Shown here: piece by piece, positions 26,514 to 34,398 of the stretch
Layout: the number at the start of each line of letters is the position of its first letter
How positions within the stretch are numbered: position 1 is the stretch's first letter
NCBI GenBank assembly: GCA_900320245.1
Contig: ONRP01000037.1
Coordinates: forward strand, 1-64,000
From: an uncultured Prevotellaceae bacterium
GTDB taxonomy: Bacteria; Bacteroidota; Bacteroidia; Bacteroidales; Muribaculaceae
DNA length: 64,000 nt
Direction of reading: 5' to 3'
Notes under the pieces: generated by a model
What the model was told of the DNA's origin: nothing
Databases searched by the model: none
Seen by the model: only the letters and a program-made list of their open reading frames with translations
Made by a program: the position numbers and the translations under genes

Positions 26514-27638
26514 CTAATAATTCTCATCAATATTTTTTTCTAAGTCCTCAATTTGAGGCAATGATGAAGCGACATCAGCAAAAAGTTTACGGGTTTCATA
26601 TTCAGCAATGCCCAATGGCTGCGTCACTCCCCGCAAGGCAAAACTTGCTTTTGTATCACTCTTGGAACGGCAAAGAAGCAAACCGATTGTCGGTTTATCT
26701 TCCGGAGTTTTTACATACTCATCAACGGCAGATATATAGAAATTCAGTTTGCTGACAAATTCAGGAATGAACTCAACTGCTTTCAGTTCAACAACCACAT
26801 AACAATGCAATTGGAGGTGATACATAAGTATATCAATGTAGTAGTCATCACCATCAACATTGACATGATATTGCCTTCCGATAAAAGCAAAACCTTTGCC
26901 CATTTCGAGAAGAAAATCAGTGACTCTCTTAGCCAATTCCTTTTCTATGCTCAGTTCATTCTGTAGGGCAACAGTTCCTAAAAAACTGAAATTATAGGGA
27001 TCTTTGAATGTATACTTTGCCAAGTCAGACTGATGAGATGGTAATGTCACGTCAAAGTTGTTGATGATGTTCCCCTTTGCTGCAATATAGTTGTTGGCTA
27101 CTTGCATGAGCATTACGTCCCGGCTCCAGCCCTCTTGCGCAGTTGCCAGGATGTATAGTGCCCGTTCAGTCTTATCTTTAACCTTTGAAAGCAACGATAT
27201 GTGATGATACCACGTGACTTGTGCAAGCGGCACTTGCACAAAATCTTTATCTTCTCCCTGAAGGTTGGCGAGTGGTACTTGCCAAATTGGGTATTTTTGT
27301 AATTGTGCAAGTGGGACTTGCACAATTGGGAAATCGGGGTATGCCTCAGCAAAGGCCCTCATATACTTTAAGTTGCGGACAGAGTAACCCCTGTCTTCAG
27401 GGAAAGCGAGAGACAAGTCTTGTGATAATTTATCAATGACCTGTGCGCCCCAGCCCAATGTCTGCTGTTTCTCCAAGATGTCGGACCCGATAGACCAATA
27501 CAGTGACAACAGATCTGCATTCACATGAAAAGATACCTGGAGTTTCGCGTTCTGGATGCGAGAAACTATTGACTTCTGCCAATATTCGTATCCTTCAGGC
27601 AGCATGCTGTTTGTCGTTGGTTTTATCATATCCGACAT
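26514..27638 (-). CDS. YhcG-type PDDEXK nuclease family protein (DUF1016)
   Basis: From ATG 27638 the protein has 374 residues. The N-terminal DUF1016 helical domain has LLSLYWSIGSDI and GWGAQVIDKLS..L. The C-terminal PDDEXK-like nuclease domain has FAFIGRQYHVNVDGDDYYIDIL, then VVVELKA giving the D...ExK core, and GLLLCRSKSD. Such proteins are often seen near restriction or defence loci; biochemical roles are poorly known. Between the domains lie three copies of a QVPLAQ-type unit encoded by palindromic DNA (about 27219-27327), absent from typical relatives. Codon use is more AT-rich than its neighbours, which suggests transfer. In-frame codons upstream of 27638 overlap rfbB and were not used. 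Confidence 0.75.
   Translation of the reverse strand: MSDMIKPTTNSMLPEGYEYWQKSIVSRIQNAKLQVSFHVNADLLSLYWSIGSDILEKQQTLGWGAQVIDKLSQDLSLAFPEDRGYSVRNLKYMRAFAEAYPDFPIVQVPLAQLQKYPIWQVPLANLQGEDKDFVQVPLAQVTWYHHISLLSKVKDKTERALYILATAQEGWSRDVMLMQVANNYIAAKGNIINNFDVTLPSHQSDLAKYTFKDPYNFSFLGTVALQNELSIEKELAKRVTDFLLEMGKGFAFIGRQYHVNVDGDDYYIDILMYHLQLHCYVVVELKAVEFIPEFVSKLNFYISAVDEYVKTPEDKPTIGLLLCRSKSDTKASFALRGVTQPLGIAEYETRKLFADVASSLPQIEDLEKNIDENY
27219..27327. repeat. Three palindromic coding repeats inside the DUF1016 gene
   Basis: Three inverted repeats lie in tandem at 27219-27241, 27265-27285 and 27301-27327. The outer two share TTGTGCAAG / CTTGCACAA arms around a 5-base centre; the middle copy is TTGGC..GCCAA. 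Each encodes a variant of QVPLAQ in the same frame, so DNA palindrome and peptide repeat coincide. Confidence 0.8.
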
Positions 27639-27676
27639 CTCAACTAATTTAACAATTCTATTTAGCGACCGACATG

Positions 27677-28876
27677 TTATCGGTTGCCGTACATCTCGTC
27701 GTAGTAGCGCTGGTAGTCGCCACTGGTGACGCTGCGCACCCAGGGCTGGTGGTCGAGGTTCCAACGGATGGTTTTCTCGATGCCCTCGGTGAAGGGGGTC
27801 TCGGGATACCAGCCGAGTTCACGGGCAATCTTGCTGGGGTCGATGGCATAGCGCATGTCGTGGCCGGGACGGTCGGTGACAAACTGGATGAGGTCGTCGT
27901 TGATGACCTCCAGGTCGCACTGCAGCAACTGCTGGTACTCGGGCTCCTCACGCATGATGCGGGCGATGATGGCGATGACCTGCTTGACGATGTTGATGTT
28001 GCTCTCCTCGTTGAAGCCGCCGATGTTGTACACCTCGCCGACGTTGCCCTGCCGCAGCACCAGGTCGATGCCCTTGCAGTGGTCCTCAACATAGAGCCAG
28101 TCGCGCACGTTCTCGCCCTTGCCGTAGACGGGCAACGGCTTGCCCTCAAGGATATTCTTGATGATGAGCGGGATGAGTTTCTCGGGGAAATGGTAGGGAC
28201 CGTAGTTGTTGCTGCAGCGGGTGATGTTGACGGGCAGGCCGTAGGTCTCGTGATAGGCCATCGTGATGAGGTCGGCGCTGGTCTTGCTGGCCGAATAGGG
28301 CGAACGTGGCGCCAACGGGGTTTCCTCGGTGAAGAAACGGCGGCCGTAGGTCTTGAGGTCGGTGCGGCCCTCGATGACCTCGCGCACGTCATCGCTCACC
28401 TCCAGCGGCTGCGGCTCATCAAAGTCCTTGGTCAGGGAGCCATATACCTCGTCGGTCGAAATCTGCAGGTATTTCTTGCCGGGAGCATAGGTGTTGTGCC
28501 CCGAGGCATCCTTACCGGTGAGCCACGCCTCGCGGGCGCAATCGAGCATGTTCTGTGTGCCCAGGATATTGGTCTCGAGGAACAGGCGCGGATTGGTGAT
28601 GCTGCGGTCCACATGGCTCTCGGCCGCGAAGTTGACGATATAGTCCACGTCGTAGTCACGCAGGATGTCCTGCACCAGTTCTCGGTCGCCCACATCGCCG
28701 CGGACGAAGGTGACATTGGAGCGTTCTATCTCCTCCTTGATGGAAGCCAGGTTGCCGGCATAGGTCAATGCGTCGAGGATGATGACCTCGATGTTGTCGC
28801 CATACTTGTTGAGAATGTATTTTACAAAGTTAGAGCCGATAAAACCTGCGGCTCCCGTGACGAGATAAGTCTTCAT
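27677..28876 (-). CDS. rfbB: dTDP-glucose 4,6-dehydratase
   Basis: A 399-residue short-chain dehydrogenase of the extended type. It has the NAD-binding TGAAGFIGSNFV at 7-18, STDEVYGSL with the active-site region, the YSASK catalytic Tyr-x-x-x-Lys motif, and RCSNNYGPYHFPEKLIP. It converts dTDP-glucose to dTDP-4-keto-6-deoxyglucose for rhamnose and other deoxysugars. The usual partners rfbA, rfbC and rfbD are not in this window. It has its own promoter, divergent from the patatin gene. Confidence 0.95.
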   Translation of the reverse strand: MKTYLVTGAAGFIGSNFVKYILNKYGDNIEVIILDALTYAGNLASIKEEIERSNVTFVRGDVGDRELVQDILRDYDVDYIVNFAAESHVDRSITNPRLFLETNILGTQNMLDCAREAWLTGKDASGHNTYAPGKKYLQISTDEVYGSLTKDFDEPQPLEVSDDVREVIEGRTDLKTYGRRFFTEETPLAPRSPYSASKTSADLITMAYHETYGLPVNITRCSNNYGPYHFPEKLIPLIIKNILEGKPLPVYGKGENVRDWLYVEDHCKGIDLVLRQGNVGEVYNIGGFNEESNINIVKQVIAIIARIMREEPEYQQLLQCDLEVINDDLIQFVTDRPGHDMRYAIDPSKIARELGWYPETPFTEGIEKTIRWNLDHQPWVRSVTSGDYQRYYDEMYGNR

Positions 28877-28903
28877 AATATAGTAACGGTTTTAAATAAT
28901 GTA

Positions 28904-28911
28904 CAAAGGTA
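28904..28911 (-). promoter_or_regulatory. -7 box for rfbB
   Basis: TACCTTTG on the minus strand, 27 bases before the rfbB ATG. It lies 23 bases from the divergent box for the patatin gene, so the two promoters share a control region. Confidence 0.55.
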
Positions 28912-28934
28912 GCACTATTCATTAAAAAAACACG

Positions 28935-28942
28935 TAACTTTG
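28935..28942 (+). promoter_or_regulatory. -7 box for the patatin-like gene
   Basis: TAACTTTG, 30 bases before ATG 28973. The in-frame TTG at 28940 falls inside this box, which argues against it as a start codon. Confidence 0.55.
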
Positions 28943-28972
28943 CAAAAAAAACACTCACCCTTTCGACATACA

Positions 28973-31015
28973 ATGAAACGACTGATATCATCTCTTATCC
29001 TAATGCTGTCGGTAATCGGCATGCTTGCACAAACGGTCTCGAGCGAACCCGAGGAACAGCACAAACGCAAAAAAGTCGCCGTCGTGCTGTGTGGCGGTGG
29101 TGCCATGGGAACCATCCACATCGGTGCCCTCAAGGTACTTGAAGAAGCCGGCATCCCCATCGATATGGTCACCGGCACCTCGATGGGCAGCATCATCGGC
29201 GGCATGTATGCTGTGGGCTATGACGCGGCCGACATCGAGGAAATCGTCAACAGCATGGATTGGGGCGACATCCTGCGCGACCGCTTGTCGATGAGAAACC
29301 AGACGCTCGACGAACGCGAGCGCCAGAACATCTACCTGTTCGACTACCGCCTGTTCCTGGACAAGAGCCAGGACACGCTGGCGGGCGGCTTCATCCGCGG
29401 CATCAACGTCGAGAAGACCCTGCGCCACTACCTGCGCCAGCCCGAGGACATCGACTTCACCAAGTTGCCCCGCCCGTTCGGCTGCATCGCCACCGACCTG
29501 GTGACCGACAGCGAGGTGGTGCTCGACCACGGCTCGCTGGCCCAGTCGATCCGCGCCAGCATGGCTGTGCCGGGCGTCTTCGCTCCCGTGAGGATGGACC
29601 CCTATATCCTGGTTGACGGCGGCACCAAGAACAACTTTCCTGCCGACCTGGCCCGCAAGATGGGCGCCGACATCGTCATCGGTGTCAGGACCGACCTGGG
29701 GCTGAACGACAAGTACTACTCCACCAGCGACATTCTGGAACGCTCGGTAGGCGCCGACATCCACAACCGCAGCGACGAGAACGACAAGTATTGCGACCTC
29801 ATCATCCGTGTGCCCGTCAGAGGCTACTCGGCCGCCCACTTCTACCGCTCGGCCATCAAGGAACTGATTAAGCGGGGCGAAGAAGCCACAAGGGCCCAGA
29901 TGGATTCCATCATGATTCTCAAGAGGATGGCCGGCGTACCCGATGACTACAGGCCCGACTACAGCATCATCAGCCTGAACGACATCGACAACACCACAGC
30001 CCATAAACTCGTCAATGAGGAAAATGCCAAGAACTCCATCAAGGTGAGCGTAGGCCTGCGATATGACAACGAGGAACTGGTGGCGGCACAGATTGGCGGC
30101 ACCTATTACTTCGGCAACAAACTCGACAAGACCCTGGACCTTACGCTCCGACTGGGCAAGCGCACCATGGGGCGCCTGGCCTGGAACATGATTCCCAAGC
30201 CGCACCGCCGCATCGGCTTGTCCTATGAAATCTGGCATGAGGACATCGACCTGTATCAGGGGAAGCACCGCTCCGAAAACCTGAAGTTCATCTATCAGAA
30301 GGCCAATGCCACACTGTTCTCGTTCGACGCCCTCAACTTCAATGTCGACCTGGGCATTGCCTGGCAGCATTACCACCACTATGATGTCCTGAACAGCGCC
30401 TACAGCATCAGCCAGTTCCAGAAGAACGAGCACTATTTCGATTACCATGCCCGCTTACAGTATAACACCGAGGATCACTGGTACTTCACCCGCCGAGGCA
30501 TGCGCGCCGAGGCCCGCTATGCCTACTACACCGATAATTTTGCCCAATGGAAAGGCCATGCTGGTTTCAGCGAGGTGACCGCCCGCTGGCGCATGACGCT
30601 GCCGCTGGCAAGCAGCACCCACCTGCAACCTATGGTCTATGGCCGACTGATGTTTGGCAAAGACGATATGCCCGCGACCCTTTACAACATGATGGGCGGT
30701 AACCGCGGCGGCATCTACTATGCACAGCAACTGCCCTTCTCGGGTTTCGGCCACTGCCATGTCATGGACACCAAGTTGCTGGTCGCCGGCCTCAAACTTC
30801 AACAGCGCCTGTACAAGGAGCACTATATCATGGTCAAGGGGCACGTCGCCGAACAGAACCGCAAATTGGGACACATCTTTGACCGCAAGCCCATCTGGGG
30901 TGTCCAGGTAGCCTACAGTTACAACAGCATCTTGGGTCCCCTGGGCGGCTCCCTGAGTTGGAGCAACTTCACCCACCAGGTCTACCCCTACATCAGCCTC
31001 GGCTTCGAATTCTAA
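28973..31015 (+). CDS. Outer-membrane patatin-like phospholipase (PlpD-type)
   Basis: From ATG 28973 the product has 680 residues. It has a signal peptide (cleavage after MLAQ, residue 20), a patatin domain with oxyanion GGGAMG (41-46), nucleophile GTSMG (Ser70) and catalytic Asp in VDGG (Asp215), and then a C-terminal beta-barrel from about 350 ending in GFEF. The final aromatic residue is a typical barrel-end signal. PlpD-like proteins are lipases displayed on or passed through their own barrel. The next two genes, convergent to it, also encode predicted outer-membrane barrels, one a phospholipase A. Confidence 0.88.
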   Translation: MKRLISSLILMLSVIGMLAQTVSSEPEEQHKRKKVAVVLCGGGAMGTIHIGALKVLEEAGIPIDMVTGTSMGSIIGGMYAVGYDAADIEEIVNSMDWGDILRDRLSMRNQTLDERERQNIYLFDYRLFLDKSQDTLAGGFIRGINVEKTLRHYLRQPEDIDFTKLPRPFGCIATDLVTDSEVVLDHGSLAQSIRASMAVPGVFAPVRMDPYILVDGGTKNNFPADLARKMGADIVIGVRTDLGLNDKYYSTSDILERSVGADIHNRSDENDKYCDLIIRVPVRGYSAAHFYRSAIKELIKRGEEATRAQMDSIMILKRMAGVPDDYRPDYSIISLNDIDNTTAHKLVNEENAKNSIKVSVGLRYDNEELVAAQIGGTYYFGNKLDKTLDLTLRLGKRTMGRLAWNMIPKPHRRIGLSYEIWHEDIDLYQGKHRSENLKFIYQKANATLFSFDALNFNVDLGIAWQHYHHYDVLNSAYSISQFQKNEHYFDYHARLQYNTEDHWYFTRRGMRAEARYAYYTDNFAQWKGHAGFSEVTARWRMTLPLASSTHLQPMVYGRLMFGKDDMPATLYNMMGGNRGGIYYAQQLPFSGFGHCHVMDTKLLVAGLKLQQRLYKEHYIMVKGHVAEQNRKLGHIFDRKPIWGVQVAYSYNSILGPLGGSLSWSNFTHQVYPYISLGFEF

Positions 31016-31018
31016 TGA

Positions 31019-31185
31019 TGCTCGCTGCGCTCGCAGGTTAGAGGTTAAAGGTTAAAGGTTAAAGAAGGCTGCCGCATTCCAGTGCTGGAATGCGGCAGCC
31101 TTTCAGTTTTATCCGTTAAATCCGCCGGCAGTTCAAGAGCGCGGATGCCTCTCTAACCATTAACCTTTAACCTTTAGCATTTAGA
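31019..31185. repeat. Composite intergenic repeat (heptads, hairpin, inverted heptads)
   Basis: The order is GCTCGCTGCGCTCGC, then four AGGTTAA-type heptads (31035-31062), a perfect hairpin, the word CCGCCGGCAGTT, and inverted TTAACCT heptads (about 31153-31185) that run into the end of the next gene. The same modules recur at 40320-40659 and, in part, at 34363-34390 and 55781-55810. Confidence 0.8.
31065..31102. terminator. Bidirectional terminator-like hairpin
   Basis: A perfect 18-base stem beginning AAGGCTGCCGCATTCCAG with a 2-base centre, between the convergent patatin and DUF4421 genes. A/T-rich sequence flanks both sides. Confidence 0.7.
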
Positions 31186-32380
31186 ACCGGATGCCGGTCA
31201 GGATGGAGAATTCGAGCAGCGAATTGACCAGACGGCTGTTCCTGGACTTGTAACGGTGGTGGTCGGCATTGCCCTGGATGCCCATGAAGAACTGCTTGTG
31301 GTTGTACACGGCCGCAGTGCGTGCACGCAGGTTGAGCGAGATGTTAGTAGCCCTGTCATCGGCATTGGGAAAGTGGTTGTAGCGGTAGCCGATGTAGGGG
31401 GTGATAGTAAAGTTCAACAGCCACTTGGGGCTCAACACCCAGTTGTGTCCGTAGCCGAAGAGCAGGCAGTAGTCGTTGTACAGGACGCGGGGGGCGTCGG
31501 CCTGCGTCGGGAAGTAAGGACGCACATCTTCAGACAACTTTTCCACATCCAGTTTCACGTCGTAGTGCTGGAGGCTGAAGCCTGCCAACCACGAGCCGGC
31601 GCTGCGCTTCTGGTACTTGGAGAAGCAATAGGCGGCTGCCTGGGCGTAGCGCTTATTGTTGAAGAAATAGTAGGCCGTCAAGCCCATCGCCTTACGGCTG
31701 ACGCCCGACTGCCTGACCTTGTGCGTGACGTTATCCAGACTCTTGATTCTATAGGTCGCATTGATATCGTTGTTGTTCTCCCAATAGTAGGCGTCGGCGG
31801 TAAAGCGGGCACAAGTGAATGAGAAGTCGACCTTATTGGAGACGTTGTCGCCGTGTATCAGGTTGCTCACACCCAGCGAATAGCCCACACTGACGGCCAT
31901 GAACGACAGCGTGACACCGATGTTGGACACCAGATTGCTGTTGATGATCTGGGTCACGCCCTTGACGGGACGGCCGATGTAAGAGTCCACCCAGTTGTTG
32001 CTCTTCAAGAAGAGTTTCCAGTTCTTACCGGTGCCCACAACATAGGTGCTGTCGTAACTGTTGAATGTGCGGTCGCCCCACATGTAGGTCCTATAGCAGA
32101 ACATCACAAACTTGGGATAGCCCATCGTGCTGTCGTTGAAGTCCACATGGCCATGCTTGAGCGCCCGCCACCAGTAGCCGCTGTTGCGCGTGGTGTCGTA
32201 AGGCTCATTTAGTTTGTCATCGATGCGCTGCTTGAAGCGTTCCTTAGCCTGCTGAAGTCGGCTGGATTTCTCCTGGACTGTGTCTTGGAGCGACTGGGTA
32301 GGAACCACCGGTTCCTGTCCCCAGGACAGCAACGAGACAGCGAACAGAAGCGACAATATCAGAATACAACGTCTCAACAT
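31181..32380 (-). CDS. DUF4421 family outer-membrane protein
   Basis: A 399-residue protein with a signal peptide (cleavage near SWGQ, residue 22), a charged helical stretch, and then a region of alternating aromatic strands typical of a beta-barrel ending in ILTGIRF. Conserved elements include FYRTYMWGDRTFNSYD-like and SLGVSNLI segments of DUF4421, a Bacteroidota family of unknown function. It is co-directional with the phospholipase gene 37 bases upstream, and both may share a transcript. Confidence 0.72.
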   Translation of the reverse strand: MLRRCILILSLLFAVSLLSWGQEPVVPTQSLQDTVQEKSSRLQQAKERFKQRIDDKLNEPYDTTRNSGYWWRALKHGHVDFNDSTMGYPKFVMFCYRTYMWGDRTFNSYDSTYVVGTGKNWKLFLKSNNWVDSYIGRPVKGVTQIINSNLVSNIGVTLSFMAVSVGYSLGVSNLIHGDNVSNKVDFSFTCARFTADAYYWENNNDINATYRIKSLDNVTHKVRQSGVSRKAMGLTAYYFFNNKRYAQAAAYCFSKYQKRSAGSWLAGFSLQHYDVKLDVEKLSEDVRPYFPTQADAPRVLYNDYCLLFGYGHNWVLSPKWLLNFTITPYIGYRYNHFPNADDRATNISLNLRARTAAVYNHKQFFMGIQGNADHHRYKSRNSRLVNSLLEFSILTGIRF

Positions 32381-32387
32381 CAGGCTG

Positions 32388-32395
32388 CAAAGATA
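32388..32395 (-). promoter_or_regulatory. Possible -7 box directly before the DUF4421 gene
   Basis: TATCTTTG on the minus strand only 8 bases before the ATG. If used, the transcript would be nearly leaderless. It may be a chance match. Confidence 0.3.
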
Positions 32396-32417
32396 ATGAG
32401 AAAAAACGAATCTCTGC

Positions 32418-33266
32418 TTAGAAGTCGCTGAAGAAATTGGGTCGGATCAACAAACCGATGCGCAGGCGGCAGTGATACTTGTTGTAGTCGAGCAGGTTCT
32501 CGCCGTAGCCGTCATAGAAGTGCAGCATCAGGTACTGGTTATCCCTCTTGCTGAAGCGGAATCCCACATTCAGAATTGTGTTGAAATTGAGGTTCCATCC
32601 CTGGCGTTTCACAAAGGTGACATCGGCCACCCAACGCCTGTCGGCCGAGATAAACTGTGTACCCGTCTGGAAGATACCGCAGTACTTGAGGATGTCCTTG
32701 TTCTGCTGGCCGTCGATGATGGGAATCCAAGTCTTGAAATACACTTCCAGCCGAGGGTCGATAACCGCAGCATAAGCGACTGAAACCTTGTTCCAACTGC
32801 GCGAGGCCTCGCCGTCGCGCCCGTTGGACTCATGTTCAAGCATGATCGTGCCATTACCCACAAGTTTACCGTTATACACAACCAGATTCTGAATACCGAT
32901 GCCGGGATTGAAGTTCAGGTCGTGGAAGGGCAACGACTCCTCAAACACGTTCCAAATCGCCTTCTGAGAGTATTGCAGGAACAGGTGACTGTGCAAGGGC
33001 AGGATGGACTTGGTGAGCCTGTGGCGGAAACTGATTTGGAACTTCACATCGCTGTTGAACTCGGTCGGCTTATGGTTCAATGCCGTACCCCCCACGAAGT
33101 AGGTGTCCTTGTAGATGCCAAAGGCCGGTCGGCTGTCAAAGTCATTGATAATGCTATCCACATCAATTTTGTGCTCCACGCCTTGTCTTGATGTAACAAT
33201 CTGGCCCATCAACGGTAGGCTAACCAGTGCCATCAACGTCAGATATAATGCTCTCGTGTAGTTCAT
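32418..33266 (-). CDS. pldA: Outer-membrane phospholipase A1 (OMPLA)
   Basis: A 282-residue protein with a signal peptide (to about residue 22) and a 12-strand-type barrel. The OMPLA signatures are clear: YSQKAIWN (99-106), the catalytic block HESNGR with His145 and Ser147, and SWN with Asn159. The barrel ends NFFSDF with a terminal aromatic. OMPLA is a calcium-dependent dimer that degrades phospholipids that reach the outer leaflet, keeping membrane asymmetry. It lies next to two other outer-membrane proteins, one of them a patatin lipase. Confidence 0.9.
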   Translation of the reverse strand: MNYTRALYLTLMALVSLPLMGQIVTSRQGVEHKIDVDSIINDFDSRPAFGIYKDTYFVGGTALNHKPTEFNSDVKFQISFRHRLTKSILPLHSHLFLQYSQKAIWNVFEESLPFHDLNFNPGIGIQNLVVYNGKLVGNGTIMLEHESNGRDGEASRSWNKVSVAYAAVIDPRLEVYFKTWIPIIDGQQNKDILKYCGIFQTGTQFISADRRWVADVTFVKRQGWNLNFNTILNVGFRFSKRDNQYLMLHFYDGYGENLLDYNKYHCRLRIGLLIRPNFFSDF

Positions 33267-33293
33267 ATTTTTTAGTTTTTTGTTTCTGGTTGA

Positions 33294-34319
33294 TTATAGT
33301 ACTGTAAAACCTGTTACTTGGATGTTATCATAGGTCTTGACGAGTTGGCCATTCATCCACAAGTGAACCCGCAACTCGTCAGTCTCATTGTTATATTCTG
33401 ATGTGATCATATACACATCATCACCATAGGAGTAGATTTCGATGGCCTGTGAATTGGAGTATTCCCACCCTGACACATAATGTGTGGGGACGCCATCGGT
33501 CCACATCGTGGCGATCATCGTCTTGTTGTAGTCATATTCAAAGCCTGCCGCATAGATGTGGCCGTTACACTTTGTCACCGACTCCACGCGTCCAATCAAG
33601 TACTCGTTGTCACCGAGTGTTTCCCTGGGATAGGTGACAGGATAAACCTCATATTGCTTATCTACCCAGACGGCAGGCATGGCGTCGATCATGCCGCCGA
33701 TGATGGTATGGTCGCGGTCATAGGCATAAATGGCATGACATTCTCCGGTTATGGCACCCTCGGGCATGGGCAGGTACTCTTTCTTGTAATTGGTGTAGAG
33801 CACCGGCTGATAATGTCCATCTGGATTTTCTTCACTAAAGCCGTAACCAATTACATAACACTTGCCCTCACTCACTGAGAGCGCATGACTGGCAGGTACG
33901 AAGTTTTGGTTGTTCTCGAGGGGGAAAATTCCGCTGTTTTTCAATACGTTAGGAATATCAAGCAGGTAGATGTAATAATCCCACTTGCCGATGCCATAGG
34001 TCCAGTGATCCACATCATCAATAAAATCCACATGCAGTGTGTTCCACTTGCCGTTCTTCCAATAGCCCACGCGCCCCTTGGACTGGACACCCGACACGAA
34101 GTAGTCGTCACCGTCCGAGATGATCTCGGCGGCAAAAGTGCAGTTGGGCAATTGCTGGACCAATTCACCGTTCTGGTCATAGATCTCGCCGCTGGAGGTC
34201 AACAACAGCACCGTGCGCTCTTCAAGCGGCTTGATGGGGTTGACAGGCTCATCGTGCTCACATGACGAGAGCAACGTCACGGCACAAATCGCCAATAAGG
34301 CATGTACAAAGAATCTCAT
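33294..34319 (-). CDS. Hypothetical lipoprotein, beta-propeller-like
   Basis: A 341-residue protein with a lipobox (TLLSSC). The rest is made of repeated strand units with W and Y at regular places (GYWKNGKWNTL, MPAVWVDKQYEVY, IATMWTDGVPTHYV, RVHLWMNGQLVKTY), about 50 residues apart. This suggests a six- or seven-bladed propeller. No catalytic motif is seen. It is 27 bases downstream of pldA's start region on the same strand but precedes it in no obvious operon. Likely surface or periplasmic; function unknown. Confidence 0.6.
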   Translation of the reverse strand: MRFFVHALLAICAVTLLSSCEHDEPVNPIKPLEERTVLLLTSSGEIYDQNGELVQQLPNCTFAAEIISDGDDYFVSGVQSKGRVGYWKNGKWNTLHVDFIDDVDHWTYGIGKWDYYIYLLDIPNVLKNSGIFPLENNQNFVPASHALSVSEGKCYVIGYGFSEENPDGHYQPVLYTNYKKEYLPMPEGAITGECHAIYAYDRDHTIIGGMIDAMPAVWVDKQYEVYPVTYPRETLGDNEYLIGRVESVTKCNGHIYAAGFEYDYNKTMIATMWTDGVPTHYVSGWEYSNSQAIEIYSYGDDVYMITSEYNNETDELRVHLWMNGQLVKTYDNIQVTGFTVL

Positions 34320-34362
34320 TTTATCGTCTTTTTAGTCTTTTAGTCCCTAATCCTCAGAAGTC

Positions 34363-34390
34363 ACTCCTAACTCCTAACTTCTAACTCCTA
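34363..34390. repeat. Four-copy heptad repeat (ACTCCTA)
   Basis: ACTCCTA, ACTCCTA, ACTTCTA, ACTCCTA in tandem just beyond the stop of the efflux operon. It is a relative of the heptads at 31035, 40345 and 55781. Confidence 0.7.
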
Positions 34391-34398
34391 ACTGTTAT

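Noticed and set aside
27639..27764. Longer DUF1016 protein starting inside rfbB
   Set aside because: The added residues are proline and arginine rich, antisense-like in look and absent from the family; ATG 27638 fits the domain start.
31035..31062. CRISPR-like array
   Set aside because: The repeats are seven bases in direct tandem without spacers, and no cas gene is present.
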